Of a stretch of 64,000 nucleotides of DNA, positions 42,629 to 51,315 are shown one piece after another. A program made the translations under genes and the position numbers. A model generated the notes under the pieces. It had not been told where the DNA came from. It did no database searches and worked only from the letters and a program-made list of their open reading frames with translations. The stretch comes from Brevibacillus thermoruber 423 (GTDB lineage Bacteria > Bacillota > Bacilli > Brevibacillales > Brevibacillaceae): assembly GCF_000454065.1 (NCBI RefSeq), contig NZ_KE695652.1, positions 147,291-211,290 of the forward strand. Reading direction: 5' to 3'. Within the stretch, counting starts at the first letter, position 1, and every line of letters begins with the position of its first letter.

Positions 42629-44005
42629 ATGAAGAAAATGGGAACCAAGCCCGTATTGGCAGTTGTGACTGCCGCGGCGCTCATCGGGGGAGTGACACCG
42701 CTCCTGGCCGACGCGAGCACCCTCGGAACCGAAACAAGCGGCACCAAAGTTGTCATGAACGATGAAAGCAAACAAGTCACCCGATACAATCTGAAAGAGC
42801 TGGCGGCAAACGATCCGGCGACCTTGAACATGCTATTGAAAACGCAGGCCGACCACCTGTATCTGGTCGTAAAAGAGATCGGTCTGGACGCCAAAATGCA
42901 GACGTACATCGAGGAGCATCCGGAAGAGTGGGAGCGCGTCTACCGCGAACACTACGCCGACATTTACCTGGAAGTCCGCTTTGACGTCAATAATCAAGGC
43001 TTCGTCAGCGTGAAGCCCGAGACCCACAACCAAACCACGTACATCAAAGGGAAAGTGTCCGACAATGTGACCAAAGTGGTCGTCGACAAGCCGAACGGCG
43101 GCACGATCGAAGTCGTTCCCACCGCGGAGGATACGTTCACCGTCAGCTTTTCCGCTATCGTAAGCGCCACGCCGCAGTACGCGACGGTCAAGGCGTACGT
43201 GGGCGACAAGCTGGTGGAAACCCGCAAGCTGCAGGTAAACACGGGAACCGCCGTGGAGACCGACGTGCTGATTCACGCCTTGGCGCTGTTGGATGGGAAC
43301 AAACAGGAACTGAAAGTAAACGGCATCATCAGCCAGGAAGCGGACAAGGTGGTCGTGAAGTACGACGGCAAAACCAAAGAGGCGGACGTGAAAAAGCTGT
43401 GGAAAGGCATCGGCTCTTACTCCGTCACCCTGAAGGGCGTACAGGCCGGCAAAGGCAAGGCGCTGGTCGAAGCCTACAAGGCCGGAAAGAAAATCGATTC
43501 CGAATCGGTGGAGCTGAAGGTAATCAACGCCGCTGACAGCGACAAGCCGCACAGCTACCGCATCGAGGGAACCGCTTCGATTAATGCAAAAGAGAAACAG
43601 ATTCGCGTGAAAGGAAGCATTGACGGCCTCGACGATGAGGGCGGCAAGGGCAAGGTGAAGCTGTACGTCGTGGCGCCGGACGGCAAAAAGCACGAGGTAA
43701 AGGTGGATGACGACGAGTTTGAGGTGAAACTGAGCTACAAAAACCGCTCCTACAACGCGAAAGCGGTACACCTCGAGCTGTACCTGGACGGCAAGCTCGT
43801 GGCCCAAGCCGACATTCCGCACAAAACGCCGGTCAACGGCGATGACGACGAGGAAGGCAAGGGGAAAGGCAAGGACAAGGATAAGCATCCGAAAGGAAAC
43901 GCCTACGGCTATTGGAAAAAGCACGGCCATGACGACGAGGACAACCATGGCGGCAAGAACAACCATAAAGACGGCGACGACCGCGACGAGGACGATGACG
44001 AGTAA
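42629..44005 (+). CDS. Secreted protein with Ig-like repeats and charged Asp/His/Lys tail (458 aa)
   Basis: AAGGAG lies eight bases before the ATG. Residues 1 to about 30 are a signal peptide. The mature protein has a helical segment (50-110), then four or so beta-sandwich-like repeats (YIKGKVSDNVTKVVVDKPNG, LKVNGIISQEADKVVVKYDG, YRIEGTASINAKEKQIRVKGSIDG), each about 90 residues. The last 60 residues are low-complexity (KGKGKDKDKHPKGNAYGYWKKHGHDDEDNHGG), rich in histidine and aspartate and so possibly metal-binding. No sortase or SLH motif is visible. Wall or matrix association is a guess. Confidence 0.7.
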   Translation: MKKMGTKPVLAVVTAAALIGGVTPLLADASTLGTETSGTKVVMNDESKQVTRYNLKELAANDPATLNMLLKTQADHLYLVVKEIGLDAKMQTYIEEHPEEWERVYREHYADIYLEVRFDVNNQGFVSVKPETHNQTTYIKGKVSDNVTKVVVDKPNGGTIEVVPTAEDTFTVSFSAIVSATPQYATVKAYVGDKLVETRKLQVNTGTAVETDVLIHALALLDGNKQELKVNGIISQEADKVVVKYDGKTKEADVKKLWKGIGSYSVTLKGVQAGKGKALVEAYKAGKKIDSESVELKVINAADSDKPHSYRIEGTASINAKEKQIRVKGSIDGLDDEGGKGKVKLYVVAPDGKKHEVKVDDDEFEVKLSYKNRSYNAKAVHLELYLDGKLVAQADIPHKTPVNGDDDEEGKGKGKDKDKHPKGNAYGYWKKHGHDDEDNHGGKNNHKDGDDRDEDDDE

Positions 44006-44008
44006 GGC

Positions 44009-44341
44009 TTACGGCCGATAGGCTTGCACGTAATCGATCAATTGGCGGATGTAATCGCCGATGATCGGGACGGACAGGAACTGGCTGAGGAAGGAGCCGA
44101 GCAACGCCAGGACAATGGCTGTACCGATCGTCAATCCCAGGCCCCGGGCAAGACCTGCGAGGAAGTTGATCCACAGCAGCTTGCTCGGGGCTGTATAATT
44201 TTGAATCACGTCGGCCAGGCGGATATCCTCCAGAAAGAGGGCGATTTTGTCCATCCGTTCGTTCAGTTTGCGCACTTCCTGAAGCTCTGCCAGCAGTTCG
44301 TCGATCTTGGCCAGCAAGCGGTCGGTGGGGGATGGGGGCAT
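44009..44341 (-). CDS. DUF5665-type membrane protein
   Basis: A 110-aa protein with a helical N-terminal half (LAKIDELLAELQEVRKLNERMDKIALFLEDI), the motif NYTAPSKLLWINFLAGLARGLGLTIGTAIVLALLG with one long membrane helix, and an amphipathic C-terminal helix (IGDYIRQLIDYVQ). This matches the DUF5665 pattern common in Firmicutes. AGGAGGAG precedes ATG 44341. It converges on the secreted-protein gene with only three bases between the stops. Confidence 0.72.
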   Translation of the reverse strand: MPPSPTDRLLAKIDELLAELQEVRKLNERMDKIALFLEDIRLADVIQNYTAPSKLLWINFLAGLARGLGLTIGTAIVLALLGSFLSQFLSVPIIGDYIRQLIDYVQAYRP

Positions 44342-44429
44342 GCGGCTCTCCTCCTGTCTCGCGATCGTTCCCATTACGTATCAGTGTAGGAAAAAACTAG
44401 TGGAGAATCAAGGCGCCGAACGGAAAGGT

Positions 44430-44458
44430 TTGCCTATCGCCAGGCGGGTGGGTACAAT
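44430..44458 (+). promoter_or_regulatory. Promoter of the PNPOx-like gene
   Basis: TTGCCT (44430-44435), 17-base spacer, TACAAT (44453-44458). Confidence 0.7.
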
Positions 44459-44491
44459 AGACGTACATTCCCTTTTCAAGGAGGCATCGGA

Positions 44492-44950
44492 ATGGCTGAA
44501 ACCGTTTCCCAAACGCTTTCGGAGGAACTGTTCGCGCTTTTGCAGCAGGAGCGTTTTCTCACCCTCGGGACCATCGACCACGAGACCGGCGCTCCGTCGC
44601 TCAGTTCCCTTTCCTGGACGTTTGCGCCGACGCCGCAGTTGATCCGTTTCGCGGTAGACAACCGCTCCCGCATTTTGGCCAACATTGCCAAGGAACCGCA
44701 GGTGGTGCTGCATTTGATCGGGGCTGGTTCCTCCTATGCCATCAACGGCAGGGCGACGATCAAAACGGAGCGGATGGAGAATGTTCCGCTGAAGCTGGCC
44801 ATGGTGGAAGTGGCCATCGAGGCGGTTCGCGACGTGATGTTCTACGGCTCCCGCATCTCGGTCGAGCCCCAATATGAAAAGACGTACGACAAAAATGCGG
44901 CGGCCAAGCTGGACAACCAGGTGATGACCGCATTAAGGAACGCACAGTGA
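44492..44950 (+). CDS. Pyridoxamine 5'-phosphate oxidase-like flavin-binding protein
   Basis: A 152-aa split-barrel protein of the PNPOx-like superfamily (FLTLGTIDHETGAPSLSSLSWTF at the N-terminus; IRFAVDNRSRILANIAKEPQVVLHLIG next). These bind FMN, haem or F420 and have varied roles; true PdxH is longer and has other catalytic residues, so vitamin B6 synthesis is not implied. AGGAGG lies seven bases before the ATG. Confidence 0.8.
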   Translation: MAETVSQTLSEELFALLQQERFLTLGTIDHETGAPSLSSLSWTFAPTPQLIRFAVDNRSRILANIAKEPQVVLHLIGAGSSYAINGRATIKTERMENVPLKLAMVEVAIEAVRDVMFYGSRISVEPQYEKTYDKNAAAKLDNQVMTALRNAQ

Positions 44951-44978
44951 TCGGGTACCAACGAGATGGAAAAACGGG

Positions 44979-45007
44979 TTGACAGGTACTTCCGATTCCG
45001 GTAGTAT
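44979..45007 (+). promoter_or_regulatory. Promoter of the SAM-riboswitch transcript
   Basis: Consensus TTGACA (44979-44984), 17-base spacer, TAGTAT (45002-45007). Confidence 0.85.
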
Positions 45008-45040
45008 AAGGTCAACCAAAAGCAAATTGCATAGCAAACT

Positions 45041-45156
45041 TCTTATCCAGAGAGGCGGAGGGACTGGCCCGATGATGCCCGGCAACCAATCACCTGTGTA
45101 CAGGGGGATACTGGTGCTAATTCCTGCAGAGTGTAAACGCTCTGAAAGATGAGAAG
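45041..45156 (+). promoter_or_regulatory. SAM-I riboswitch (S box)
   Basis: The S-box blocks are present in order: CTTATCCAGAG, GGCGGAGGGACTGGCCC, GATGATGCCCGGCAACC, then a variable arm, GGTGCTAATTCCTGCAG, and a closing GATGAG pairing with CTTATC. With the terminator at 45180 it should shut off metI-metC when S-adenosylmethionine is abundant. Confidence 0.95.
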
Positions 45157-45179
45157 GATTTGCTTACGTGAGCGTAAAC

Positions 45180-45213
45180 AAAGCCTTCTTTTCAGAGAAA
45201 AGAGGGCTTTTTT
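45180..45213 (+). terminator. Riboswitch-controlled terminator
   Basis: AAGCCTTCTTTT pairs with AAAAGAGGGCTT (one mismatch), followed by T run, 38 bases before metI. Confidence 0.85.
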
Positions 45214-45251
45214 CATTGCCCTCGGCCAATTCGTTGGAGGGAGAGATCCAC

Positions 45252-46418
45252 ATGCATCTGGAGACAAAATTGGTACAGGCGGGCGTCGCCAAAGACGAAC
45301 GGACCGGAGCGGTCAGCTTTCCCGTCTACTACGCCACCGCGTATCGCCATCCCGCCCTCGGTCAGAGCACGGGATACGATTACACGCGCACGGCCAACCC
45401 GACCCGGACGGTGCTGGAGCAGGCGATTGCCGAAGCGGAAGGGGGAGACGCCGGGTTTGCCTGCGCTTCGGGCATGGCGGCGGTTCACACGGTCATGGGG
45501 CTGTTCTCCCAGGGAGATCACCTGGTCGTATCGCTCGATCTGTACGGCGGGACGTACCGGTTGTTCGAGCAGGTGCTCTCACGCTACGGGCTTCGCTTCA
45601 GCTACGTCGACCTGCGCGACGTGAAGAACTTGGAAGAAGCGATTCGCCCAGAGACGCGGGCTGTCTTTGTGGAAACGCCGACCAATCCCCTGATGCAGAT
45701 CACCGACATCGCGGCGGTGGCGGAGGTGGCCAAGCGGAACGGGCTGTTGACCATTGTGGACAACACGTTCATGACGCCCTACTGTCAGCGGCCGCTGGGG
45801 TTGGGGGCCGACCTGGTGCTGCACAGCGCGACCAAATACCTCGGCGGACACAACGACGTCCTCGCCGGACTGATCGTCACAAAGGGCGAGGAGTTGTCCG
45901 AAAAGATCCGGTTTTTGCACAATTCCATCGGAGCGGTGCTGGGTCCCCAGGACTGTTGGCTGCTGCTGCGGGGGATGAAGACCCTGGCCCTGCGGATGGA
46001 ACGCCATCAGGCAAACGCCTATGCGATTGCGCAGAAACTGCGGGAACACCCTGCCGTGACGGACGTCTTTTATCCCGGCTTGGCGGAGCACCCCGGTTAC
46101 GAGGTGCAGCGCAGGCAGGCCAGCGGGTTCAGCGGGATGGTCTCGTTCCGCCTCCGCTCGGCTGATCAGGTGGCGCCGTTTCTGGAGCGGCTGCGGATCG
46201 TCTCGTTTGCGGAAAGCCTGGGCGGCGTGGAGTCGCTGTGCACCTATCCGGCGACGCAGACCCATGCCGACATCCCGCAGGAGATCCGCGAGTACGTGGG
46301 CGTGTGCGACCGGCTGCTGCGGCTGTCGGTCGGGATCGAACATCCCGACGACCTGATCGCCGATGTGTGTCAGGCACTGGATGCCAGTCTCGCAGTGGCG
46401 GGAGGGAGCGTACGATGA
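45252..46418 (+). CDS. metI: Cystathionine gamma-synthase / O-acetylhomoserine sulfhydrylase
   Basis: A 388-aa member of the Cys/Met-metabolism PLP family. YDYTRTANPTR, FACASGMAAVHTV, DLYGGTYRLF, VETPTNPLMQITD and the PLP lysine in LVLHSATKYLGGHNDVLAG are present. In B. subtilis MetI joins O-acetylhomoserine with cysteine or sulfide. GGAGGGAGA precedes ATG 45252. It is the first gene after the SAM riboswitch and overlaps metC by four bases (ATGA). Confidence 0.92.
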   Translation: MHLETKLVQAGVAKDERTGAVSFPVYYATAYRHPALGQSTGYDYTRTANPTRTVLEQAIAEAEGGDAGFACASGMAAVHTVMGLFSQGDHLVVSLDLYGGTYRLFEQVLSRYGLRFSYVDLRDVKNLEEAIRPETRAVFVETPTNPLMQITDIAAVAEVAKRNGLLTIVDNTFMTPYCQRPLGLGADLVLHSATKYLGGHNDVLAGLIVTKGEELSEKIRFLHNSIGAVLGPQDCWLLLRGMKTLALRMERHQANAYAIAQKLREHPAVTDVFYPGLAEHPGYEVQRRQASGFSGMVSFRLRSADQVAPFLERLRIVSFAESLGGVESLCTYPATQTHADIPQEIREYVGVCDRLLRLSVGIEHPDDLIADVCQALDASLAVAGGSVR

Positions 46419-47617
46419 ACTTTGCCACCAAACTGCTGCACGGCACCAGTTGTATTGACCCGGTGACAGGGGCGGCCTCGGTGCCCATTTATCAGGCGTC
46501 CACCTTTCATCAGGCCGATCTGGACCGGCCCGGAGTCTACGATTACGCTCGTTCGGGCAATCCCACCCGGCATGCCCTGGAAGAGGCGATCGCCGTTCTG
46601 GAGGGAGGAGAGCGCGGATTCGCCTTTGCTTCCGGTATGGCGGCCATCTCCAGCGTGTTCATGCTGTTCTCCGCCGGGGATCACGTCGTGGTGGCGGAGG
46701 ACGTGTACGGCGGCACCTACCGCTTCTTGACCAAGGTTCTTTCCCGCATGGGGATCACCGTCAGCTTTGTCGATACCACCTCGCTGGAGCAGGTGGAAGC
46801 GGCCATCCGTCCCGAGACCAAGGGCATCTACCTGGAAACCCCGTCCAACCCGACGCTGAAAGTGACGGACATCGCCGCTGTCTGCGCGCTGGCGAAACAG
46901 CGGGGACTGCTCGTGATCGTGGACAATACGTTCATGACGCCGTACTATCAGCGGCCGCTGGAGTTGGGCGCGGACGTGGTGATCCACAGCGCGACCAAGT
47001 TCATCGGCGGCCACAGCGACGTCGTGGCGGGGTTGGCCGTGACCAGGGAGGCGGCGTTGGGCGAGCAGCTCTACATGATCCAAAACGGCATGGGAGCGAT
47101 CCTCGGCGTGCAGGATTCCTGGCTGGTGCTGCGCGGGTTGAAGTCCTTGAAAGCCCGCCTGGACGTCAGCACGCAGACGGCGGAAAAGCTGGCCCGTTGG
47201 CTTTCCACACACCCGGCGGTCAGCCGCGTCTACTACACCGGATTGCCGGAACACGACGGACATGACCTGCAAAACCGGCAGGCGAGCGGACACGGGGCCG
47301 TCCTCTCCTTTGACGTGGGCAGCCGCGAGCGGGCCAAAGCGCTGTTTGACCGCGTCAGGCTGCCGATCGTCGCCGTCAGTCTGGGCGCGGTAGAGACGAT
47401 TCTTTCCTATCCGGCGATGATGTCCCATGCCGCCATGCCGCCTGCGGAGCGGGCACGGCGGGGAATTACGGACGGACTGATCCGCCTCTCCGCAGGGCTG
47501 GAGGACGCCGGCGACCTGCTTCAGGACCTGGCGCAGGCGTTGGACGCGCTCGGACCCGTAGAGCAGGTGGCAGACCGTGACGCGGCAGACGACAAACAGG
47601 CATTTTCCTGGGCGTAA
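46415..47617 (+). CDS. metC: Cystathionine beta-lyase
   Basis: A 400-aa PLP enzyme paralogous to metI (YDYARSGNPTR, FASGMAAISSVFMLF, EDVYGGTYRFL, VIHSATKFIGGHSDVVAG with the PLP lysine). In the metI-metC pair, the second gene is the lyase that splits cystathionine into homocysteine, pyruvate and ammonia. The two are distinguished here by order and by recalled B. subtilis MetC similarity, not by a diagnostic residue. The terminator stem begins inside the last codons. Confidence 0.9.
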   Translation: MNFATKLLHGTSCIDPVTGAASVPIYQASTFHQADLDRPGVYDYARSGNPTRHALEEAIAVLEGGERGFAFASGMAAISSVFMLFSAGDHVVVAEDVYGGTYRFLTKVLSRMGITVSFVDTTSLEQVEAAIRPETKGIYLETPSNPTLKVTDIAAVCALAKQRGLLVIVDNTFMTPYYQRPLELGADVVIHSATKFIGGHSDVVAGLAVTREAALGEQLYMIQNGMGAILGVQDSWLVLRGLKSLKARLDVSTQTAEKLARWLSTHPAVSRVYYTGLPEHDGHDLQNRQASGHGAVLSFDVGSRERAKALFDRVRLPIVAVSLGAVETILSYPAMMSHAAMPPAERARRGITDGLIRLSAGLEDAGDLLQDLAQALDALGPVEQVADRDAADDKQAFSWA

Positions 47618-47640
47618 GCCCGGAAAATGCCTGTTTTGTT
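47594..47640 (+). terminator. Terminator overlapping the end of metC
   Basis: AAACAGGCATTTTCC (47594-47608) pairs with GGAAAATGCCTGTTT (47622-47636), the left arm lying in the final metC codons. Confidence 0.9.
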
Positions 47641-47651
47641 TGGGGCAGAGG

Positions 47652-48260
47652 TCAGCGGTTCACCGGGATTTTTTCGTTTCCCTGCGGTTTGGCGTTGCTG
47701 CTCTTGTTGATCCGCTGCTCGTTTTCCCTGGACGGCGTCTCTTCCCGTTTTCTCACGTCGCGCGGGAACTGCGGCATGAGCCGTCCGACGATGTCACCCA
47801 GTTCTTCGGCAAATCCGGCCACGGGATGGCCGCGCTGGATGTCGGCGGCCATTTCCCGCAGCCGCTGCACGATGTCGGGGTCGGCGGTGACGATGGCGTT
47901 CGCCCCTTGGGGATCCTCTTTCAGCGCCTCCGCCACCGAGTATTTGATCACGCCCACTTCCGGCCGGTCGAGATGGGCGTTGACGTCAATGCCGACGACG
48001 GCCCACTTGCCCAGGACCACCGCCGTCGCGTCATTGACGTTTTTCACCCGCGTGGCCAACTGCACCAGCCGGTTGGCGGTTGCCTGCGGCGACTGGTTGT
48101 AGGCCGGGGACGGGGCGGTTTGCTGGACGCGCTGCGTTTCCGGCACAGCGCGGCCGGGCTGCGGCGCCGCCTGGTTGGCCGGCGGCTTGTTGCTCGACAT
48201 GCAGGCGGAGAGGAGCAGGCTGACGCTGAGCATACAGATAGCTGTCCGTTTCACGGTCAT
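47652..48260 (-). CDS. YlaJ-like YhcN-family lipoprotein
   Basis: A 202-aa lipoprotein with lipobox LLSAC near residue 20, a Pro/Gln-rich linker and the YhcN/YlaJ core (QATANRLVQLATRVKNVNDATAVVLGKWAVVGIDVNAHLDR). Its position next to the phoH gene mirrors B. subtilis ylaJ-ylaK, which favours orthology with YlaJ over the copy at 37338. AAAGGAAG precedes ATG 48260. Probably expressed in sporulation. Confidence 0.83.
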   Translation of the reverse strand: MTVKRTAICMLSVSLLLSACMSSNKPPANQAAPQPGRAVPETQRVQQTAPSPAYNQSPQATANRLVQLATRVKNVNDATAVVLGKWAVVGIDVNAHLDRPEVGVIKYSVAEALKEDPQGANAIVTADPDIVQRLREMAADIQRGHPVAGFAEELGDIVGRLMPQFPRDVRKREETPSRENEQRINKSSNAKPQGNEKIPVNR

Positions 48261-48456
48261 ACTTCCTTTCCCTGGTTTGCTGCAGTACGGCTGCATGGTT
48301 AGTCGTATTGTGTTCTGCCCGCCCCGTTTTCATTCCCCCGCCTCTCGTCTATCCGTCCACCCCCCGTCATACACTGTAGTACATCGCGTTCGGGCAGCAG
48401 AGCATCCGGTCCCCAACTGCATACGATAGAGAAGATGGGTAATAGGAGGCGAGAAT

Positions 48457-49788
48457 TTGAAGAAAATCTACGTACTGGACACCAACGTACTCCTGCAAGA
48501 TCCGCGGGCGATGTTTTCCTTTGCGGACAACGAGATCGTCCTGCCCGCCGTGGTGTTGGAAGAAATTGATTCCAAAAAGCGCTACATGGATGAAATTGGC
48601 CGCAACGCCCGTTACGTGTCGAGGCTGTTGGACAGTTTCCGCGAACTGGGCCATCTGCATCAGGGCATTACGCTGGAGACAGGCGGTCTGTTTCGCGTAG
48701 AGTTGAATCACTCCTCGCTTCACAAGCTGCAGAAGCAGTTTACGGAATTTACCAACGACAACCGGATTCTGGCCGTAGCGCTAAATCTGCAGGAAGAGGA
48801 AAACCTGGCCCCAACCCCCCGTCCCGTCATTCTCGTCAGCAAAGATGCCCTGATGCGGGTCAAGGCGGATGCGCTTGGCCTGAAAGCGGAAGACTTCTTG
48901 TCCGACCGCGTCGTCGAGCACTCCAGCATTTACGCCGGGTGCCAGAAGCTGACGGTGGCCTCCCACATCATTCAAACCTACTACGCCTCCCGCAAGCTGA
49001 ACCTGTCGGCCTGTTTTCCCCGCACCCGGTTTTATCCGCACCAGTTTCTGATTTTAAAAGACGAAATCAATCCCTCGATCTCCGCAATCGGCAAGGTGGA
49101 CGCGGAAGGCAGGACGCTGGAGATGCTGGTGACGAACGACGATCCCGTCTGGGGAATTCGCGCCCGCAACGTGCAGCAGCGCATGGCGATGGAACTGCTG
49201 CTGCGGGAGGAGATTCCGCTCGTCACCATGACGGGCAAGGCCGGAACCGGCAAAACGCTTCTGGCGCTGGCGGCGGGGCTGCTGCAGATCGAGGACCTGC
49301 AGACGTACAAGAAGCTGTTGGTGGCCAGACCCATTGTTCCCCTGGGGAAAGACATCGGCTTCCTCCCCGGCGAAAAGGAAGAGAAACTGCGGCCGTGGAT
49401 GCAGCCGATTTACGATAATTTGGAATATTTGTTCAACACCAAGCATCCGGGCGATCTGGACAAGATCCTGGCCGGCATGGGAAGCATCCAGGTCGAGGCG
49501 CTGACCTACATCCGCGGACGCTCCATTCCCGGTCAGTTCATCATTATCGACGAGGCGCAGAACCTGACCAAACACGAGGTGAAGACGATCCTGACCCGGG
49601 TCGGCGAAGGGTCAAAAATCGTGCTGATGGGAGACCCGGAGCAGATCGACCACCCCTATCTGGACGAAAGCAACAACGGCCTGACCTACGTGGTGGAGAT
49701 GTTCAAGGCCCAAAAGCTGGCCGGCCATATCAAGCTGGAAAAAGGGGAACGCAGCGTGCTGGCCCAGTTGGCGGCCGATTTGCTGTAG
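48457..49788 (+). CDS. phoH: PIN-domain/PhoH-like ATPase
   Basis: A 443-aa PhoH2-type protein. The N-terminal PIN nuclease domain (about 1-140) starts KKIYVLDTNVLLQDP and has the acidic residues E35/E36 and later D. The C-terminal PhoH ATPase has Walker A GKAGTGKTLLA (about 263) and Walker B FIIIDEAQN. PhoH2 proteins unwind and cut RNA. It corresponds to B. subtilis YlaK. TTG 48457 is the start, with AGGAGG seven bases upstream. No terminator directly follows; an orphan 250-base stretch comes next. Confidence 0.92.
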   Translation: MKKIYVLDTNVLLQDPRAMFSFADNEIVLPAVVLEEIDSKKRYMDEIGRNARYVSRLLDSFRELGHLHQGITLETGGLFRVELNHSSLHKLQKQFTEFTNDNRILAVALNLQEEENLAPTPRPVILVSKDALMRVKADALGLKAEDFLSDRVVEHSSIYAGCQKLTVASHIIQTYYASRKLNLSACFPRTRFYPHQFLILKDEINPSISAIGKVDAEGRTLEMLVTNDDPVWGIRARNVQQRMAMELLLREEIPLVTMTGKAGTGKTLLALAAGLLQIEDLQTYKKLLVARPIVPLGKDIGFLPGEKEEKLRPWMQPIYDNLEYLFNTKHPGDLDKILAGMGSIQVEALTYIRGRSIPGQFIIIDEAQNLTKHEVKTILTRVGEGSKIVLMGDPEQIDHPYLDESNNGLTYVVEMFKAQKLAGHIKLEKGERSVLAQLAADLL

Positions 49789-49799
49789 GGATGCATAGA

Positions 49800-50049
49800 A
49801 AACAAAAAACGGCGCACACTGTAGGATGTCGGGCCCGATGATTGATGGATCAACGGCGAAAAGCCTTGTCAGGAGGCGAAGAACCGTGGATGCTCATGAT
49901 CATGCAGTCGACATTGGTCGGAATGGCGGAACCCGAGCTCTTTAGGTAACGGACTCTAACGTGGAGGCTGAAGTGCCAAAGAGAATAACCGGTAGTACCC
50001 CAGAGCAGACGGGCTCGACACGGCCGCTCCCTTGTTGGGAGCGGTTTTT
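49800..50049 (+). other. Orphan transcript region after phoH
   Basis: About 250 bases follow phoH before a strong plus-strand terminator. No plus-strand gene lies beyond it, so this is either a long 3' UTR or a small RNA. Local stems include TTGAT/ATCAA, GCCT/AGGC, CTCTTT/AAAGAG and the palindrome CATGATCATG. A 34-codon frame from ATG 49845 (MDQRRKALSGGEEPWML...) lacks a ribosome site. No known RNA family was recognised. Confidence 0.4.
50024..50049 (+). terminator. Terminator of the phoH / orphan transcript
   Basis: CCGCTCCC pairs with GGGAGCGG around TTGTT, followed by five T. Confidence 0.92.
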
Positions 50050-50092
50050 CGTTTTTCAGCGGACGGCTGGACGGGGCGGACGATTCGGGAAA

Positions 50093-50125
50093 AGAAAAAA
50101 GCCCGGACGCAGCGCCGGGCAAAAA
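50093..50125 (-). terminator. Terminator of the second DinB gene
   Basis: GCCCGG (50101-50106) pairs with CCGGGC (50115-50120), followed on the minus strand by TTTTTTC. Confidence 0.85.
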
Positions 50126-50140
50126 GGGGGACCGCTTCCC

Positions 50141-50620
50141 TTATGGTTGCGTTACGGCCAGCGCCTTTTTCAGCGCGTTGATCGTGCCGATGTGCATCCC
50201 CTCGTGAAAGAGCGAAAAGACGAACATCTCGCCCAGCGTGGACATCTGCGCGCCGCTTCGCAAGACGAACGGCTCCGCCAATTCCCGGTGGAGCCGATCG
50301 CCGAAGGTTCGCTTGATCCGCTCCTTCTGCTCTTCCAACTGTTCGGCCAATGCGGACAGGGATGGTACCTCTCCCTGCCAGTCCGCCGGTTTCGTGCCCG
50401 GTCCGAAAAGCGTTTTGTACGAGGCGGGCAGGTGTGTAAAATCGAGACCGTACATACAGCTTTCCTGAACGGTCAGAATATGTCCCAGATTCCAGCGGAT
50501 GTTGTTGGCGAATCCCTCCGGAACGATGTCCGCCTGCTCCGCGGGGACCTTCTTCAAGACCGCCAGGGTAATGCCGCGAACCAGATCGTACTGCTTCCAT
50601 ACAAACGCGTGGTCGTGCAT
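50141..50620 (-). CDS. DinB-family protein, second copy
   Basis: A 159-aa four-helix-bundle protein paralogous to the one at 4272-4730. Both share IVPEGFANNIRW/VIPAGFSNNIRW, GTKPADW, a LGH histidine and the FHEG-x-H histidine pair. ATG 50620 is chosen because GGTGG lies nine bases before it and the product then aligns with the paralogue from the first residue; upstream ATGs (50662, 50713) would add residues with no counterpart. Enzyme activity is unknown. Confidence 0.82.
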   Translation of the reverse strand: MHDHAFVWKQYDLVRGITLAVLKKVPAEQADIVPEGFANNIRWNLGHILTVQESCMYGLDFTHLPASYKTLFGPGTKPADWQGEVPSLSALAEQLEEQKERIKRTFGDRLHRELAEPFVLRSGAQMSTLGEMFVFSLFHEGMHIGTINALKKALAVTQP

Positions 50621-50799
50621 GCGCCAATACCACCTTTCCCAAAAATTGGCCATCGGTGTCATTGTATTCGCTTTCCTGCAGATAAACACCTGCCGATGAC
50701 GCTCCTTCCACATGGCACGCGGGCATCGAGACGGTCTGCGCGAAAGCCGGTCATGCGTCGGGCTTATCCCCCATACACATGAATGAGGGGGGAGTAGAC

Positions 50800-51246
50800 A
50801 TGGTCAGTCTGGATTCATCCATTTCCTTTATGATTTACATCACGGCGGTGTCCAGCGCGGCCGCCGGCGTGACGGAAGCCGTCAAGTCGGTGGTTCCGTT
50901 CCTCGCCACCGACTACGAGGCCGAACAGGACCGGTTGGAAGACCACAACCACGCCGCCCGGCTGACACACTACAAAAAGTTTTGCAATCTGACGATCTCC
51001 GTCGTGTCCGCCGGCGTCATTTTCGGTCTGCTCGGCCTTGATCCCGCGCTGATTCTCGTCGGTGCGCCATCCGCCTTTGTCGACGATCCGTGGCAGGTGG
51101 GCACCTGGATCTGGGGGATTGTCGCCGTCTTCGGATCGCCGCTGTTTGCCTCGTTCCTGAAGATTCTGGAAGGGTGGAAACAAAACGTAAACGGCGACAA
51201 CTTTCCGCACAAGCCCAGGCAAAAGGTCAGGGGACCGAAGCACTGA
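50800..51246 (+). CDS. Small membrane protein of unknown function (148 aa)
   Basis: ATG 50800 is preceded by GGGGGGAG. Hydrophobic segments are at about 8-25, 65-88 and 105-125, with a charged stretch between the first two (DYEAEQDRLEDHNHAARLTHYKKF). The C-terminus is basic and cytoplasmic or polar. Family not recognised; size and layout recall holin-like or phage-conversion proteins, but there is no phage context. A terminator follows. Confidence 0.6.
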   Translation: MVSLDSSISFMIYITAVSSAAAGVTEAVKSVVPFLATDYEAEQDRLEDHNHAARLTHYKKFCNLTISVVSAGVIFGLLGLDPALILVGAPSAFVDDPWQVGTWIWGIVAVFGSPLFASFLKILEGWKQNVNGDNFPHKPRQKVRGPKH

Positions 51247-51257
51247 CGAGGCGTTTG

Positions 51258-51297
51258 ATGCGGCTTTCGCTCCGAGCGGGAAGCCGCATGGTTTTTT
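51258..51297 (+). terminator. Terminator after gene 50800-51246
   Basis: ATGCGGCTT pairs with AAGCCGCAT, then GG and six T. Confidence 0.88.
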
Positions 51298-51315
51298 GCC
51301 TGCAAGGGGCTTGTC

